From an uncultured Clostridia bacterium (GTDB taxonomy: Bacteria > Bacillota > Clostridia > Christensenellales > UBA1242): a stretch of DNA of 64,000 bases. The DNA lies in NCBI GenBank assembly GCA_934757855.1, contig CAKVLR010000001.1, positions 248,001 to 312,000 of the forward strand. The letters are read 5' to 3'. Made by a program: the position numbers and the translations under genes. Of this stretch, positions 16,090 through 24,762 are shown in pieces (position 1 is the first letter of the stretch; every line of letters starts with the position of its first letter). The notes under the pieces are model-generated. The model saw only the letters and a list, made by a program, of their open reading frames with translations, did no database searches and was not told the origin of the DNA.

Positions 16090-18339
16090 TTAATCTATAA
16101 AATTATGGTCGCCTGTGTCGGTTGAGGAGTTTGTACCTGCGGTATTTTGTATAAACACTGCGGTAATTTTTGTGTCATAGGCTTGTTTTTTTGTTAGCCT
16201 AATGCTTGCTTTTGTGCTAAGAGTATTTCCGTTGCTATCTATCCATTTTTCAAAAACATAGCCTTGTTGGTTTGCTGTTGCGTAGAAAACAATAGTATCG
16301 GTATCGGCTAAATCATCAAAATTATCACCAACTACCCCCGCAGTTCCGCCGTAAGTTGCGGACACATTTATGCCAGTGGGACCACTGCCCGCACTTGCGT
16401 TATTTTTGAGAGTTGGCGCGGTATTCGCAAAGACCAGAGTCACGGCGATATTTTCGATAGGACAAATTACCGAAAGTTTGAATCTGCTACCATCTTGATT
16501 AATTTCATAATGAATATTTATTGCACTATCTGAGTAATCTAGTATTCCCGTGCGGTACTGCATAATTTGTGCAGGGTTGCTACCCACTTGAATACTATAT
16601 ATATAGTTGCCACTTGCTGGGGTTATGTAATAATCGGTTTGATAGTTGCCGTCATTACGCGTTATGGTCGAAAATTGGGCGGCACTGCTAATATTCAGCC
16701 CGTACAACGCGCTAAAATACGCAGTGTATGATAAGTTACCTGTAACCGTAAGCGTTAAGGTTTGTGAGGTTATCTTGTTTCCCCCGCTATCTTCCCAGTA
16801 CTCAAATATATAGCCAGTTTTTGGATATGCGGACAAAGTTACAGCCGTTCCGCTTTCGTAAGTACCCGCACCATAAACCGTGCCGTAACTATCGTTATTT
16901 GTATTTAATGTAACTGTACAGCCTTGTTTGAAATATGCTACACAAGTTGTGTCTTTTGTAACCTCAAAAGAGTGTGGGTTAAAGTTTACCCTCGTTCCGT
17001 CTATCATCCAGTAATCAAAGAGGTAGCCAGATTTTGGGGTTGCTGTGATTGTGGCTAATGTTCCTGCCTTGTAGTATTGTCCGTAGTATGCACCACTCGA
17101 AGTTACAGTTCCTTGACTACTATTACTTGTCGAAACTGAAACTTGGGACGTCGCGCAGGATGCGGCAGATTCAAGATTTAAGTGAAGCGCAGGACGCACC
17201 GCGAGGGATTGATTCACATGATGGGTACCGCTACTAGAGGAGGAGACAGAACACGCTTGGTAGGACAACTCGATACGGGCAGAGCGCAACCACGAGTAAT
17301 ACGAACTACTTATTGCTCGTTCGTTTACACTTAAATTCCATATACCTGGGTGGGCATCTTCGCATCCCAATTCTGATAGGCTTGGCAACCATACATAGTC
17401 GTTTTGCCAGTTGTTGTACCCTGTTTTCGATGAATAGTTATATGTACTGCTGCTACCACCACCTACACCTATTGCCTCGTTGTTTAATACATAACTAAAT
17501 CCTGTGTAACTTGTTCCTTGTGAAGTTGTTTGATAACCGATGTATTTTGGTTGCACCAAATGAGAAGTTAAGCCATATGTACTCATTGTAAATTTTGCAT
17601 ATTTATTGCTTGAACTTTGTGAGGCTGATGTCAATGCTGATTTGCTTGTTGCATATTGTCCGCCATTGTTTAAGGTAACTGCACGCATATAACTCGTACC
17701 ATACATATTTGCAGGATATGACCCTACACTATTATCATACCAACCTGATGACCAAGTACTAGTTTCAATTGTATCGTTTAGCAAAAGTGTAGCAATTCTT
17801 TTACCCCTTGAATCTTTTGTAAGGTAAACTACTTGCCACTCCAAGCCACCCAAAGTAACCACAATAGATTGACTATTTGTTTTGTTATTATAGGTATAAC
17901 CACGAATTGTGCCAGCATCTACATCGCTAGCATATACACCATCTATTGTACCTGATGAAGATAAATATTTTAATAATGCGTTTAAATTTGTGTTGTTAAA
18001 CATTTTTGCATTACTATTCCACAACTCACCAACTTTGACATAGGTTGTAGTGCTAGACTTATACGCATTTGTATTTTTGCTGATAAGTATAACTGGCAAC
18101 ATTGATAACGCTAATATAAGAATGAGAATTAAAGAGGTCACTAGATGCAAGCGCTTTGATTTTGAGGTTTTATTCTCCTCTTTTTCTGCAAAAAGTTGCA
18201 GATTGAAAGCGGTGTGTGTTTTGGTTAAATTGCCATTAAATACAGCATTTTTAGGGCTATTTAAGCGCCCCCCCCCCCTGCGGGTTTTGCTCTCTGTTTT
18301 GGTACATAATTCACTCCTTTTTTTGTAACCATTTTGCAT
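16090..18339 (-). CDS. Surface protein with DUF6273 and InlB-type repeats; G11 tract near its start
   Basis: 749 residues in the current frame. A ~65-residue basic N-terminal segment (with NLQLFAE near residue 46) precedes one hydrophobic helix (~68-88), then a DUF6273-type domain (~100-395; WLPSLSELG, WLRSARIE, VRPALHLNLE), two divergent InlB-type repeats (GYLFDYWMIDG, GYIFEYWEDSGG), and a C-terminal region like that of the protein at 8872. The start at 18339 has AAAGGAG at ideal spacing. Codons ~21-24 are a run of eleven G; a change of one G either way meets a stop within a few codons. A second ATG at 18307 with its own AAAGGAG lies in another frame. Likely a phase-variable envelope protein (inference). 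Confidence 0.8.
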   Translation of the reverse strand: MQNGYKKRSELCTKTESKTRRGGGRLNSPKNAVFNGNLTKTHTAFNLQLFAEKEENKTSKSKRLHLVTSLILILILALSMLPVILISKNTNAYKSSTTTYVKVGELWNSNAKMFNNTNLNALLKYLSSSGTIDGVYASDVDAGTIRGYTYNNKTNSQSIVVTLGGLEWQVVYLTKDSRGKRIATLLLNDTIETSTWSSGWYDNSVGSYPANMYGTSYMRAVTLNNGGQYATSKSALTSASQSSSNKYAKFTMSTYGLTSHLVQPKYIGYQTTSQGTSYTGFSYVLNNEAIGVGGGSSSTYNYSSKTGYNNWQNDYVWLPSLSELGCEDAHPGIWNLSVNERAISSSYYSWLRSARIELSYQACSVSSSSSGTHHVNQSLAVRPALHLNLESAASCATSQVSVSTSNSSQGTVTSSGAYYGQYYKAGTLATITATPKSGYLFDYWMIDGTRVNFNPHSFEVTKDTTCVAYFKQGCTVTLNTNNDSYGTVYGAGTYESGTAVTLSAYPKTGYIFEYWEDSGGNKITSQTLTLTVTGNLSYTAYFSALYGLNISSAAQFSTITRNDGNYQTDYYITPASGNYIYSIQVGSNPAQIMQYRTGILDYSDSAINIHYEINQDGSRFKLSVICPIENIAVTLVFANTAPTLKNNASAGSGPTGINVSATYGGTAGVVGDNFDDLADTDTIVFYATANQQGYVFEKWIDSNGNTLSTKASIRLTKKQAYDTKITAVFIQNTAGTNSSTDTGDHNFID
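18268..18278 (-). repeat. Homopolymer G11 (C11 on plus strand), candidate phase-variation tract
   Basis: Eleven consecutive G on the coding strand, about 60 bases after the first start codon of the surface protein. Strikingly long for such an AT-rich region; no other G/C run near this length was seen in the window. Slipped-strand mispairing is the expected consequence of such tracts. Confidence 0.85.
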
Positions 18340-18577
18340 TTTTTACTCCTTTAATTATATCTTATTTTGTCTATTTTTTCAAATAAAATAAGCCCCAAAT
18401 TTAAAATTTTTGAAAAAATTTGCAATTTTTCACTATTTTTCGCCAAATTTAGATATTTTTTTCATTGCATTTCCTATTTTAACACATTATTTTAGAAAAA
18501 AATTCAAAATTCACAAGTGTTAACAAAAATTTAAAATTAATTCAATCAACATACTTTTGATACTTACCTTATATTAC

Positions 18578-18606
18578 TTGTCAAGAACCAAATAGTGTGA
18601 TATAAT
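18578..18606 (+). promoter_or_regulatory. Sigma-A-type promoter for cmk
   Basis: TTGTCA, 17 bases, TATAAT, 24 bases before the start codon; RBS GAGGTG follows. The rest of the 291-base gap to the surface-protein gene is AT-rich with no gene seen. Confidence 0.75.
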
Positions 18607-18630
18607 AGCAAAAATCTTTTGAGGTGAATT

Positions 18631-19344
18631 ATGCCCATTTCCATAGCCATTGACGGTCCTGCGGGTGCTGGCAAATCGACTATTGCGCGCAATCTTGCAA
18701 ACACTCTAACTGATTTTGTGTACATTAGCACTGGCGAACTTTATCGCAGTCTAAGTTATGCTTGTTTAAAGTACAATCTCGACCCTACAAACAGGGCTCT
18801 GGTTGAATTTTTGCCATTTATCATTGAATTTGATTATGGCATTATCAAAGAAAATTGTGGCAACCGTTTGCGCGTAATGTTAGGCACTGAGGATATTACC
18901 GCTCAGTTACACACAAAAGCCGTGAGCGATATTACGCCGATTGTGGCGAGTTATTCAAACATTCGCGAGCATTTTCGACAAATACAGCGCGAGTTGGCGA
19001 GTAAATACAATGTAGTTATGGAGGGGCGCGATATAGGCACAGTGGTGCTACCAAACGCCGAGTACAAATTTTTTGTAGATGCAAGTGTAGAAGTGCGCGC
19101 TGACCGCCGTTATGCCGAACTCATAGGAAAAGGCACACAAGCCGATTATGAGGAAATTTTAGATTCAATCAAAAAGCGTGATTATTTAGACAAGCACCGC
19201 CCGCACTCCCCGCTTGTTTGTCCAGATGATGCTTATTTTGTTGACACTTCACACAAGAGTGTAGCGGAGGTTGTGGCGGAGATGCAAGAAATTATGCTTT
19301 CAAAAGTGCAAAAAACCTGTATTGACAAAAACCTTGTTTTGTGA
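18631..19344 (+). CDS. cmk: Cytidylate kinase
   Basis: 237 residues, slightly longer than the usual ~220-225. Phosphorylates CMP and dCMP with ATP in pyrimidine nucleotide metabolism, in the cytoplasm. P-loop IDGPAGAGKSTIAR at the N-terminus; conserved YISTGELYRSLSY (the YxDTGxxYR region, with S for D), VVMEGRDIGTVV and FVDASVEVRADRRYAEL. The VFIDTS-like segment DDAYFVDTSHKSVAEV near the end is also present. Ends in TGA, showing TGA is a stop here. Followed 38 bases later by a small membrane protein gene, possibly co-transcribed. Confidence 0.95.
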   Translation: MPISIAIDGPAGAGKSTIARNLANTLTDFVYISTGELYRSLSYACLKYNLDPTNRALVEFLPFIIEFDYGIIKENCGNRLRVMLGTEDITAQLHTKAVSDITPIVASYSNIREHFRQIQRELASKYNVVMEGRDIGTVVLPNAEYKFFVDASVEVRADRRYAELIGKGTQADYEEILDSIKKRDYLDKHRPHSPLVCPDDAYFVDTSHKSVAEVVAEMQEIMLSKVQKTCIDKNLVL

Positions 19345-19382
19345 TACAATAGGTTAAATGTTATGCGACTGTGGAGGCTTTT

Positions 19383-19841
19383 ATGGAAGATTACTACGAT
19401 GATGAATATATAGAAGAAATTACGCCAGAACAAATTACTTATATTTGCGTGAACAACTACCTACACAAAGTGGTTAGTGAAGATTTAAATCACATTAAAT
19501 CACAAATTAAAATGCTTGCTAACGAAAGTGACCTAATCGAAACAGGTGTTTATCAAAACAATGTTGCTTGCGTGACTTTGGGTGCATTGGGCTTGGGGAC
19601 TTTTGCGAGCTCTATGATTGGCTACTTTCTCAACTCTACTATCGCACTCGGTAGCAGTGTAGTTTGCTGTGCGATTGCTGGCGGAATGATTGCAAAAACT
19701 ATAAGAACAAATCGCAAAATGTTAAAAGTCAATACTGGGTTGCAAATGCTACTTGCTGAGGAGCAAGAGAAATACGATACAGAAACAAATCGCTTGGCCG
19801 AAGAAATTAAGCAAAAAGAACACGATATGAGTTATAATTAA
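19383..19841 (+). CDS. Small membrane protein of unknown function
   Basis: 152 residues from the ATG at 19383, chosen because GGAGG (19373-19377) sits at proper distance; the in-frame GTG at 19371 is part of that RBS. Acidic start (MEDYYDDEYIEEI), a helical segment, two adjacent hydrophobic helices (~62-100, a hairpin in the membrane), and a charged, coiled-coil-like C-terminus. Both ends probably face the cytoplasm. A general resemblance in layout to the protein at 34408 (helices, membrane hairpin, charged helical tail) is noted, without clear sequence identity. No family recognised. Confidence 0.7.
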   Translation: MEDYYDDEYIEEITPEQITYICVNNYLHKVVSEDLNHIKSQIKMLANESDLIETGVYQNNVACVTLGALGLGTFASSMIGYFLNSTIALGSSVVCCAIAGGMIAKTIRTNRKMLKVNTGLQMLLAEEQEKYDTETNRLAEEIKQKEHDMSYN

Positions 19842-19842
19842 G

Positions 19843-19864
19843 AGCCTTTTGGCTTTTTTTATTT
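19843..19864 (+). terminator. Short intrinsic terminator
   Basis: GAGCC, TTTT loop, GGCTTTTTTT just after the stop of the small membrane protein gene. Weak stem but a good T-run. Confidence 0.6.
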
Positions 19865-19985
19865 ACTTTTTGATAAAAATTTTGTATCATATGTGAAGTG
19901 GCTTAAATAATTAGGTAATAATTATCAAAAATTGACCTATTTTTGCTAACATTCTCTATACTATATAATATATAAGGAGCGAATT

Positions 19986-22220
19986 ATGGAAGTTTTGGCA
20001 CCTTGCGGTAGCGAGGAAAGTTTTTACTCTGCAATTTACAATGGTGCAGATGCAATGTACTTAGGACTAGGAGATTTTAACGCCCGCGCAAAGGCAACTT
20101 TTTTTACCACCGAAAATATACGCGATTATGTGAAAATTGCGCATCTTTTTGGCGTAAAAATTTATATCACAACAAATACCCTACTCAAAAATGAGGAAAT
20201 TGGGTCTTTTATTGATTTTGCGCGAAAGTGTATAGAGGCAAAAGTTGATGCGTTTATTGTGCAAGATTTGGCGGTGGCGAAAATTTTGCGCGAGTGTTTT
20301 CCTACTTGCGAATTACACGCTAGTACGCAATTGGGTATTTGCAATGTGGCTGGGGCGAAAATCGCAAAGCAACTGGGTTTTTCACGAGTAGTGCTTGCGC
20401 GTGAAACTAAACTAGACGATATTCGCGCAATCAAAGAGCAAACTGGGCTGGAAATTGAATATTTCGTGCAAGGTGCGCTTTGCGTGGCTTTTAGCGGAAA
20501 CTGTTATCTCAGTGCGCTTGAACACGACAAAAGTGGCAACCGTGGCAAGTGTTTGCAGTTGTGCAGACTTCCGTATTCGGCGTATTTGAGGGAAAATTTT
20601 GTTGGCAAGGGCTATCTGCTTTCCGCGCGCGATTTGTGCTTGATAGAAAATTTGCAAGAATTAAAGAAAGCGGGCGTTGACAGTCTAAAAATTGAAGGTA
20701 GGCTCCGCCGTGCTGGTTATGTGGCGCAAAGCGTACAGAGTTATCGCAAAGCGGTCGATGCTTTAACGCAAAATGAAAAAATAAATCTTAAACGCGAAAT
20801 TTTTGACCTGAAAAAAGTTTTTTCGCGAGGCGAATATAACACGCGCGCGTATTTAGATAGTGGCGTGCCAAATAATGTAATCAACCCGCAAATACAAAAT
20901 CACTTAGGAATTGAGGTTGGTGAAATTTTATCTACTGAGCCTTTTAAAAATCTCTACAAAGTTAAACTCACCAGCACTCACCCGCTACACCAAAATGACG
21001 GGCTAAAATTTTTGAATAATGCGGGCGAAGAAGTCGCTAGTGCGGGTGTTGGCAATGTGGAAAGTTTGGGCAAGAATACTTACATTTTTTACACAAAAAA
21101 TCGTTTGCAAAAAGGCTGGAAAGTTTATCTCACTTTGGATAACGAAAATGAAAATAAACTTGTCGCTAAAACGCGAAAAATTTTGATTAGTGGCAAGATG
21201 AAAACCACAATAAATGAGCCGTTAAAGTTGTCACTTTTTGTGGTGCGCGACAATCAAAAAATTGAGGTCGATTTTGCAAGTGAATACATAGTCCCAGAGG
21301 CGCAAAATTCACCTACCAGCGAACAAGAAATTTCGACACAAATCAGCAAAATGAATGACACTTATTTTTCACTCGAAAATTTGGAAATTGTAGGCGACAA
21401 GAATGTGTTTTTACCCAAATCTGTACTCAATAGTATTAGGCGTGAAACTTTGGCGAAATTACAAGATAAAATTATTGAAAACCACGAAAAACACCTTAAA
21501 ATTACTGAAAATGCGCAGAATTTAGAAATATTATGCGGTACTATGCAATGTAGTATGCAATCATTAAACGGCGATATTAACGATATTTATCTTATAAATG
21601 AAGATACCGATTTGGAAAAAATCGCTCCAAAAACAAACGATATTTTAGCGCTTTCGCCTATCGTATATACAGTGCAAAATGTACAAAATCAATTTGAAAA
21701 ATTGAGTAAATTTAACTGCAAATTGGCACTCAATTTACCAGTAATTGCAAACGAAAAAGATATGCAAATTTTAATTCGAATTGTGGAAAATTTACCTACC
21801 GAAATTTACCTCATAGTTAACAACATTTCTGGCTTGATTTTTGCAAACAAGGTGCATAAAATTGTAGCGGGTTTGGGACTAAATATTTACAATGATTTAA
21901 CAGTTAACGAACTAAAAAATTTAGGCGCAGATTACTTTATTTTTAGTAAAGAATTTATGCCTAAAAACGATGACTTTATTACCTACTCTTTCGGGCATCA
22001 AGAGTTGATGTATTTTGCACACTGCCCATACAAGACTCTTTTCCAAAACGACTGCAAGAATTGTAAATTTTGCAAAGATTTAGTCTTGCGCGGTGATGAT
22101 AACAAGACTTATAAAATTGAGCGCACGACCATTTCGCAATGCTATTTTGCATTGCTTTCTAACCGATTGACAAACAAAATTAAGTCAAGTAAAAATTTGA
22201 TTGATTTGCGTTTTGAATAG
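19986..22220 (+). CDS. Peptidase U32 family protein (RlhA-like, DUF3656)
   Basis: 744 residues. The N-terminal half is the U32 TIM-barrel-like domain: LAPCGSEESFYSAIYNGADA, ELHASTQLGICN, FVQGALCVAFSGNCYLS and GNRGKCLQLCRLPY, with the conserved cysteines. A DUF3656-type region follows, then a C-terminal part with YFAHCPYKTLFQND and CKNCKFCKD cysteines. Family members of this layout include RlhA, which with tRNA/rRNA hydroxylation partners modifies 23S rRNA in E. coli; others act on tRNA, and true peptidase activity is doubtful. The segment at residues ~517-527 is encoded by a copy of the TACTATGCA repeat. RBS AAGGAG precedes the ATG. Confidence 0.9.
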   Translation: MEVLAPCGSEESFYSAIYNGADAMYLGLGDFNARAKATFFTTENIRDYVKIAHLFGVKIYITTNTLLKNEEIGSFIDFARKCIEAKVDAFIVQDLAVAKILRECFPTCELHASTQLGICNVAGAKIAKQLGFSRVVLARETKLDDIRAIKEQTGLEIEYFVQGALCVAFSGNCYLSALEHDKSGNRGKCLQLCRLPYSAYLRENFVGKGYLLSARDLCLIENLQELKKAGVDSLKIEGRLRRAGYVAQSVQSYRKAVDALTQNEKINLKREIFDLKKVFSRGEYNTRAYLDSGVPNNVINPQIQNHLGIEVGEILSTEPFKNLYKVKLTSTHPLHQNDGLKFLNNAGEEVASAGVGNVESLGKNTYIFYTKNRLQKGWKVYLTLDNENENKLVAKTRKILISGKMKTTINEPLKLSLFVVRDNQKIEVDFASEYIVPEAQNSPTSEQEISTQISKMNDTYFSLENLEIVGDKNVFLPKSVLNSIRRETLAKLQDKIIENHEKHLKITENAQNLEILCGTMQCSMQSLNGDINDIYLINEDTDLEKIAPKTNDILALSPIVYTVQNVQNQFEKLSKFNCKLALNLPVIANEKDMQILIRIVENLPTEIYLIVNNISGLIFANKVHKIVAGLGLNIYNDLTVNELKNLGADYFIFSKEFMPKNDDFITYSFGHQELMYFAHCPYKTLFQNDCKNCKFCKDLVLRGDDNKTYKIERTTISQCYFALLSNRLTNKIKSSKNLIDLRFE
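21539..21563 (+). repeat. TACTATGCA repeat copy inside the U32 gene
   Basis: Two units 12 bases apart followed by ATCA, matching the intergenic copy at 23538-23562 in 24 of 25 positions. It is translated in frame as GTMQCSMQS. Confidence 0.8.
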
Positions 22221-22249
22221 CGAATTTACATTTTTTATATGCATTTTAA

Positions 22250-22278
22250 TTGAAATTTTGGCAAAATTAAATTATAAT
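22250..22278 (+). promoter_or_regulatory. Sigma-A-type promoter for mscS
   Basis: TTGAAA, 17 bases, TATAAT, ending 27 bases before the start codon; AAAGGAG is the RBS. Confidence 0.75.
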
Positions 22279-22305
22279 TAAACTATTAATCACAAAGGAG
22301 AAAAA

Positions 22306-23415
22306 ATGGACTGGAATACAATTTGGAACTCAATAGTTGAGTATTTTAGAAACAACGGCATACATATTTTGTACGCGATACTGGTCTTTATCTTAGGGCT
22401 GATTGCAATAAAAATTGTACTCAAAATTATCAATAGAGTTATGGAGCGCTCCAAACTCGAACGCATCACCCAGGGGTTTGTTCGCTCGATTTTGAAAGTT
22501 ACGCTATATATTGTGTTGATTATTGCCGTACTTCAAGTGTTGGGCGTGCCACTTACTGGCCTAACCGCAGTGCTTGCGACCGCTGGAGCTGCCATTGCTC
22601 TATCACTTAAAGATAGCCTATCAAATGTGGCGAGCGGTTTGATTTTGATTTCCAACAAACCTTTCAAACAAGGCGATTATGTGAAAATTGGTTCGCAAGA
22701 AGGAAATGTCAAGAGTATCAGCGTAATGACAACGGAAATTATTACGACCGATAACAAAAAAGTTGTGCTACCAAACTCGACTATTCTCAATCAATCTATA
22801 ATCAACTATTCTTCCGAAGGTAAGCGTAGGCACGAAATTTTATTTGATGTGTCGTATAACACTGATTTGGAATTGGCTAAAAAGGTGATTTTAGATGTTT
22901 GCCATAGTAATGGTAAAATTATGCTTGAACCCGCACCTGAAGTAAATTTAAAATATTTCGGTGACAACAACTTGCAACTTTTCCTCACCTGTTGGTCAAG
23001 TGCGCCTTACTGGGAGATTTATTTTTATCTAGTTGATAATGTTTACAACGAATTTAAACGCAACAAAATCGACTTTTCTTATCAACAAGTCGAGGTGCGT
23101 ATGCTTACTGACAAGCCTGTTGCACCTTACCGTAAAAAGGCTTTACCCAAACGCGTTGAGCCAAAACCTATCGAAAATACGCAGTTTAATATTTTTGATA
23201 TTGATTCTTTTGAGGAATTTCAAAGAGAAACCAAACGCCGTAAAATTCGCAATTTAACCAAAAAGCGCAAACAACTAGATGCCGAACTTGCAAAACTTAC
23301 AGCAGACTTACCCGCAAACCGAAAGAAAAAATTAATCAAAACTAACTCAATTATGTTTAAAAATAAATTAAAATGCAACATCTCAAAAGCAAAAATTAAA
23401 TTACATCAAAAATAG
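22306..23415 (+). CDS. mscS: Small-conductance mechanosensitive channel, MscS family
   Basis: 369 residues. Three hydrophobic helices (~18-42, ~62-80, ~85-110); the pore helix is the GAAIALSLKDSLSNVASG stretch, with the usual Ala/Gly packing. The beta domain contains GDYVKIGSQEGNVKSI and VLPNSTILNQSIINYS. The closing alpha/beta domain follows. The last ~80 residues are an unusually long basic tail (KRRKIRNLTKKRKQ and KKKLIKTN) beyond the family core; it could be a cytoplasmic nucleic-acid or lipid contact, or simply lineage-specific. Acts as an osmotic safety valve in the cytoplasmic membrane. Confidence 0.93.
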   Translation: MDWNTIWNSIVEYFRNNGIHILYAILVFILGLIAIKIVLKIINRVMERSKLERITQGFVRSILKVTLYIVLIIAVLQVLGVPLTGLTAVLATAGAAIALSLKDSLSNVASGLILISNKPFKQGDYVKIGSQEGNVKSISVMTTEIITTDNKKVVLPNSTILNQSIINYSSEGKRRHEILFDVSYNTDLELAKKVILDVCHSNGKIMLEPAPEVNLKYFGDNNLQLFLTCWSSAPYWEIYFYLVDNVYNEFKRNKIDFSYQQVEVRMLTDKPVAPYRKKALPKRVEPKPIENTQFNIFDIDSFEEFQRETKRRKIRNLTKKRKQLDAELAKLTADLPANRKKKLIKTNSIMFKNKLKCNISKAKIKLHQK

Positions 23416-23420
23416 CAAAA

Positions 23421-23456
23421 AAAACAGCCGTAGCAAAAACACTCGGCTGTTTTTTT
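23421..23456 (+). terminator. Intrinsic terminator after mscS
   Basis: AAAACAGCCG, 13-base loop, CGGCTGTTTTTTT, directly after the stop. Confidence 0.85.
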
Positions 23457-23537
23457 ATATCAATTTTATACTAAAATTTGGTATGCAGTTTTTAGAGTTT
23501 ATTTCTCTAAATTTTAATAAAATTACTTAAAATACAA

Positions 23538-23580
23538 TACTATGCAATGTACTATGCAATCAATTTTACGCATAGTTTTG
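23538..23580 (+). repeat. TACTATGCA repeat copy between mscS and the DUF2804 gene
   Basis: Two units 12 bases apart, then ATCAATTTTACGCATAGTTTTGC. The extension ATTTTACGCATAGTTT is shared with the copy at 51249-51287, so the repeat is longer than the core unit. It lies between convergent genes. Confidence 0.75.
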
Positions 23581-23596
23581 CTCTAAAAACAAGGTT

Positions 23597-24625
23597 TTAC
23601 CATTTGTTATCTACTTTTTCTGCAAAACCTAAAAAGTCCTTCAACTCTATCTTTTCTCCGTTATCTAAAATTATAAAACCATTGAATTTCCCAAAAACTT
23701 GATGCTGATTACTGCTAATAACGAGCGCAGTAGAATAGGCGTGCCTATCAATAATTGGTGTAAACTTTGCCTCAAATCTACCATTGTTTGAGGTCACTTT
23801 CCACTCAGCCATAAAGTCAAATTCATCATCTTTGTTCTTTGGAATTTCAAATTTTATATTTTCTAGTTTGTGCGCTTTACCATTGAAAAATAACATATTT
23901 TCTGTCGCGTTTTTAGTATTACCAAAGCCGTAGCCCAGATTAAAGCCAACGACATTTCCATCAATTTCACCTACCGCACTACTCCAATACCAAGTGTTTT
24001 TGTATGTCCAAACACCGCGCCCCCAGTCCAAAATAGCAAAAGTATCTTTTGGGTCAAAATTGATATTATCTTCCCCAACTTGGACAAAACCCCTTGCTCT
24101 AAAACCAACGATTTTTTGATTTAGATAAAAATGTTTAGGCTTATCAAAAGGAGTCGCAATTACCATACTTTCTGCTGGCTCATCAATTAGTTCAAAATCG
24201 GCGACTAGGTCTTTTTCATCAACAAAATTTTTCATTTCCGCGTGCAAATGGCGCTTGCCTTCGTGATTGATAAATTCAAAATTAACGCGTTTGTTTTTAA
24301 ATTTTGCATCACCAGTTTTTGAGGTTGAGGGAAAATTCGTTTTCCCGAGCGGTAAAAAAGTCATCGGGCTAGTCGTTTGTTCTTTTTTCTCAACAAAATC
24401 TATCACGCTTGCAGAAATCAACCCCATATAACTATTATCAGCGATAGTCAAAGCAACCGCATAGTGCTTGTTATATATCAAATAATAATCCCACTCTTTT
24501 ATGCGCAAGCCATTCGCTTTGATTTTATTTCTGTCGTAAATATAGTGCATTTGCGTAGCCCAACCCGCCTCTAACAAATTTCCATTTTCATCAAGCAGTT
24601 GAGTTTCTTTTTCTATTTTGTTCAT
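23597..24625 (-). CDS. DUF2804 domain protein
   Basis: 342 residues covering the whole DUF2804 family length. Typical segments: LLDENGNLLEAGWA at the start, FDPKDTFAILDWGRGVWTY (tryptophan- and glycine-rich core), TWYWSSAVGEIDGNVVGFNLGYGFG, and HQVFGKFNG near the end. These proteins resemble the lipocalin-like AttH/hydroxyneurosporene-synthase fold, rich in aromatic beta strands; no enzymatic role is established. No signal peptide, so cytoplasmic. RBS GAGGTG precedes the ATG. Convergent with mscS. Confidence 0.85.
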   Translation of the reverse strand: MNKIEKETQLLDENGNLLEAGWATQMHYIYDRNKIKANGLRIKEWDYYLIYNKHYAVALTIADNSYMGLISASVIDFVEKKEQTTSPMTFLPLGKTNFPSTSKTGDAKFKNKRVNFEFINHEGKRHLHAEMKNFVDEKDLVADFELIDEPAESMVIATPFDKPKHFYLNQKIVGFRARGFVQVGEDNINFDPKDTFAILDWGRGVWTYKNTWYWSSAVGEIDGNVVGFNLGYGFGNTKNATENMLFFNGKAHKLENIKFEIPKNKDDEFDFMAEWKVTSNNGRFEAKFTPIIDRHAYSTALVISSNQHQVFGKFNGFIILDNGEKIELKDFLGFAEKVDNKW

Positions 24626-24726
24626 AATTTCACCTCTATGAAATTATTATATCAATTTTTGTTTTATTTAACAATTAAAAACGCTACACTGCGCCAAAAT
24701 TTTTTATTTTCCGCCATTCATATAAA

Positions 24727-24753
24727 ATAGGCACCTCAAAATTTGAAGCACCT
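24727..24753 (-). terminator. Likely terminator after the metal ATPase
   Basis: Minus strand AGGTGCTTCAAA / TTTGAGGTGCCT stem with some G-U pairs, followed by TATTTTAT. Moderate strength. Confidence 0.55.
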
Positions 24754-24762
24754 AATCTAATT

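Noticed and set aside
18135..18339. Prophage remnant because of the NLQLFAE motif
   Set aside because: No other phage genes, integrase or attachment sites nearby; the rest is a surface protein.
19371..19382. GTG start for the small membrane protein after cmk
   Set aside because: It is part of the ribosome-binding site of the ATG at 19383.
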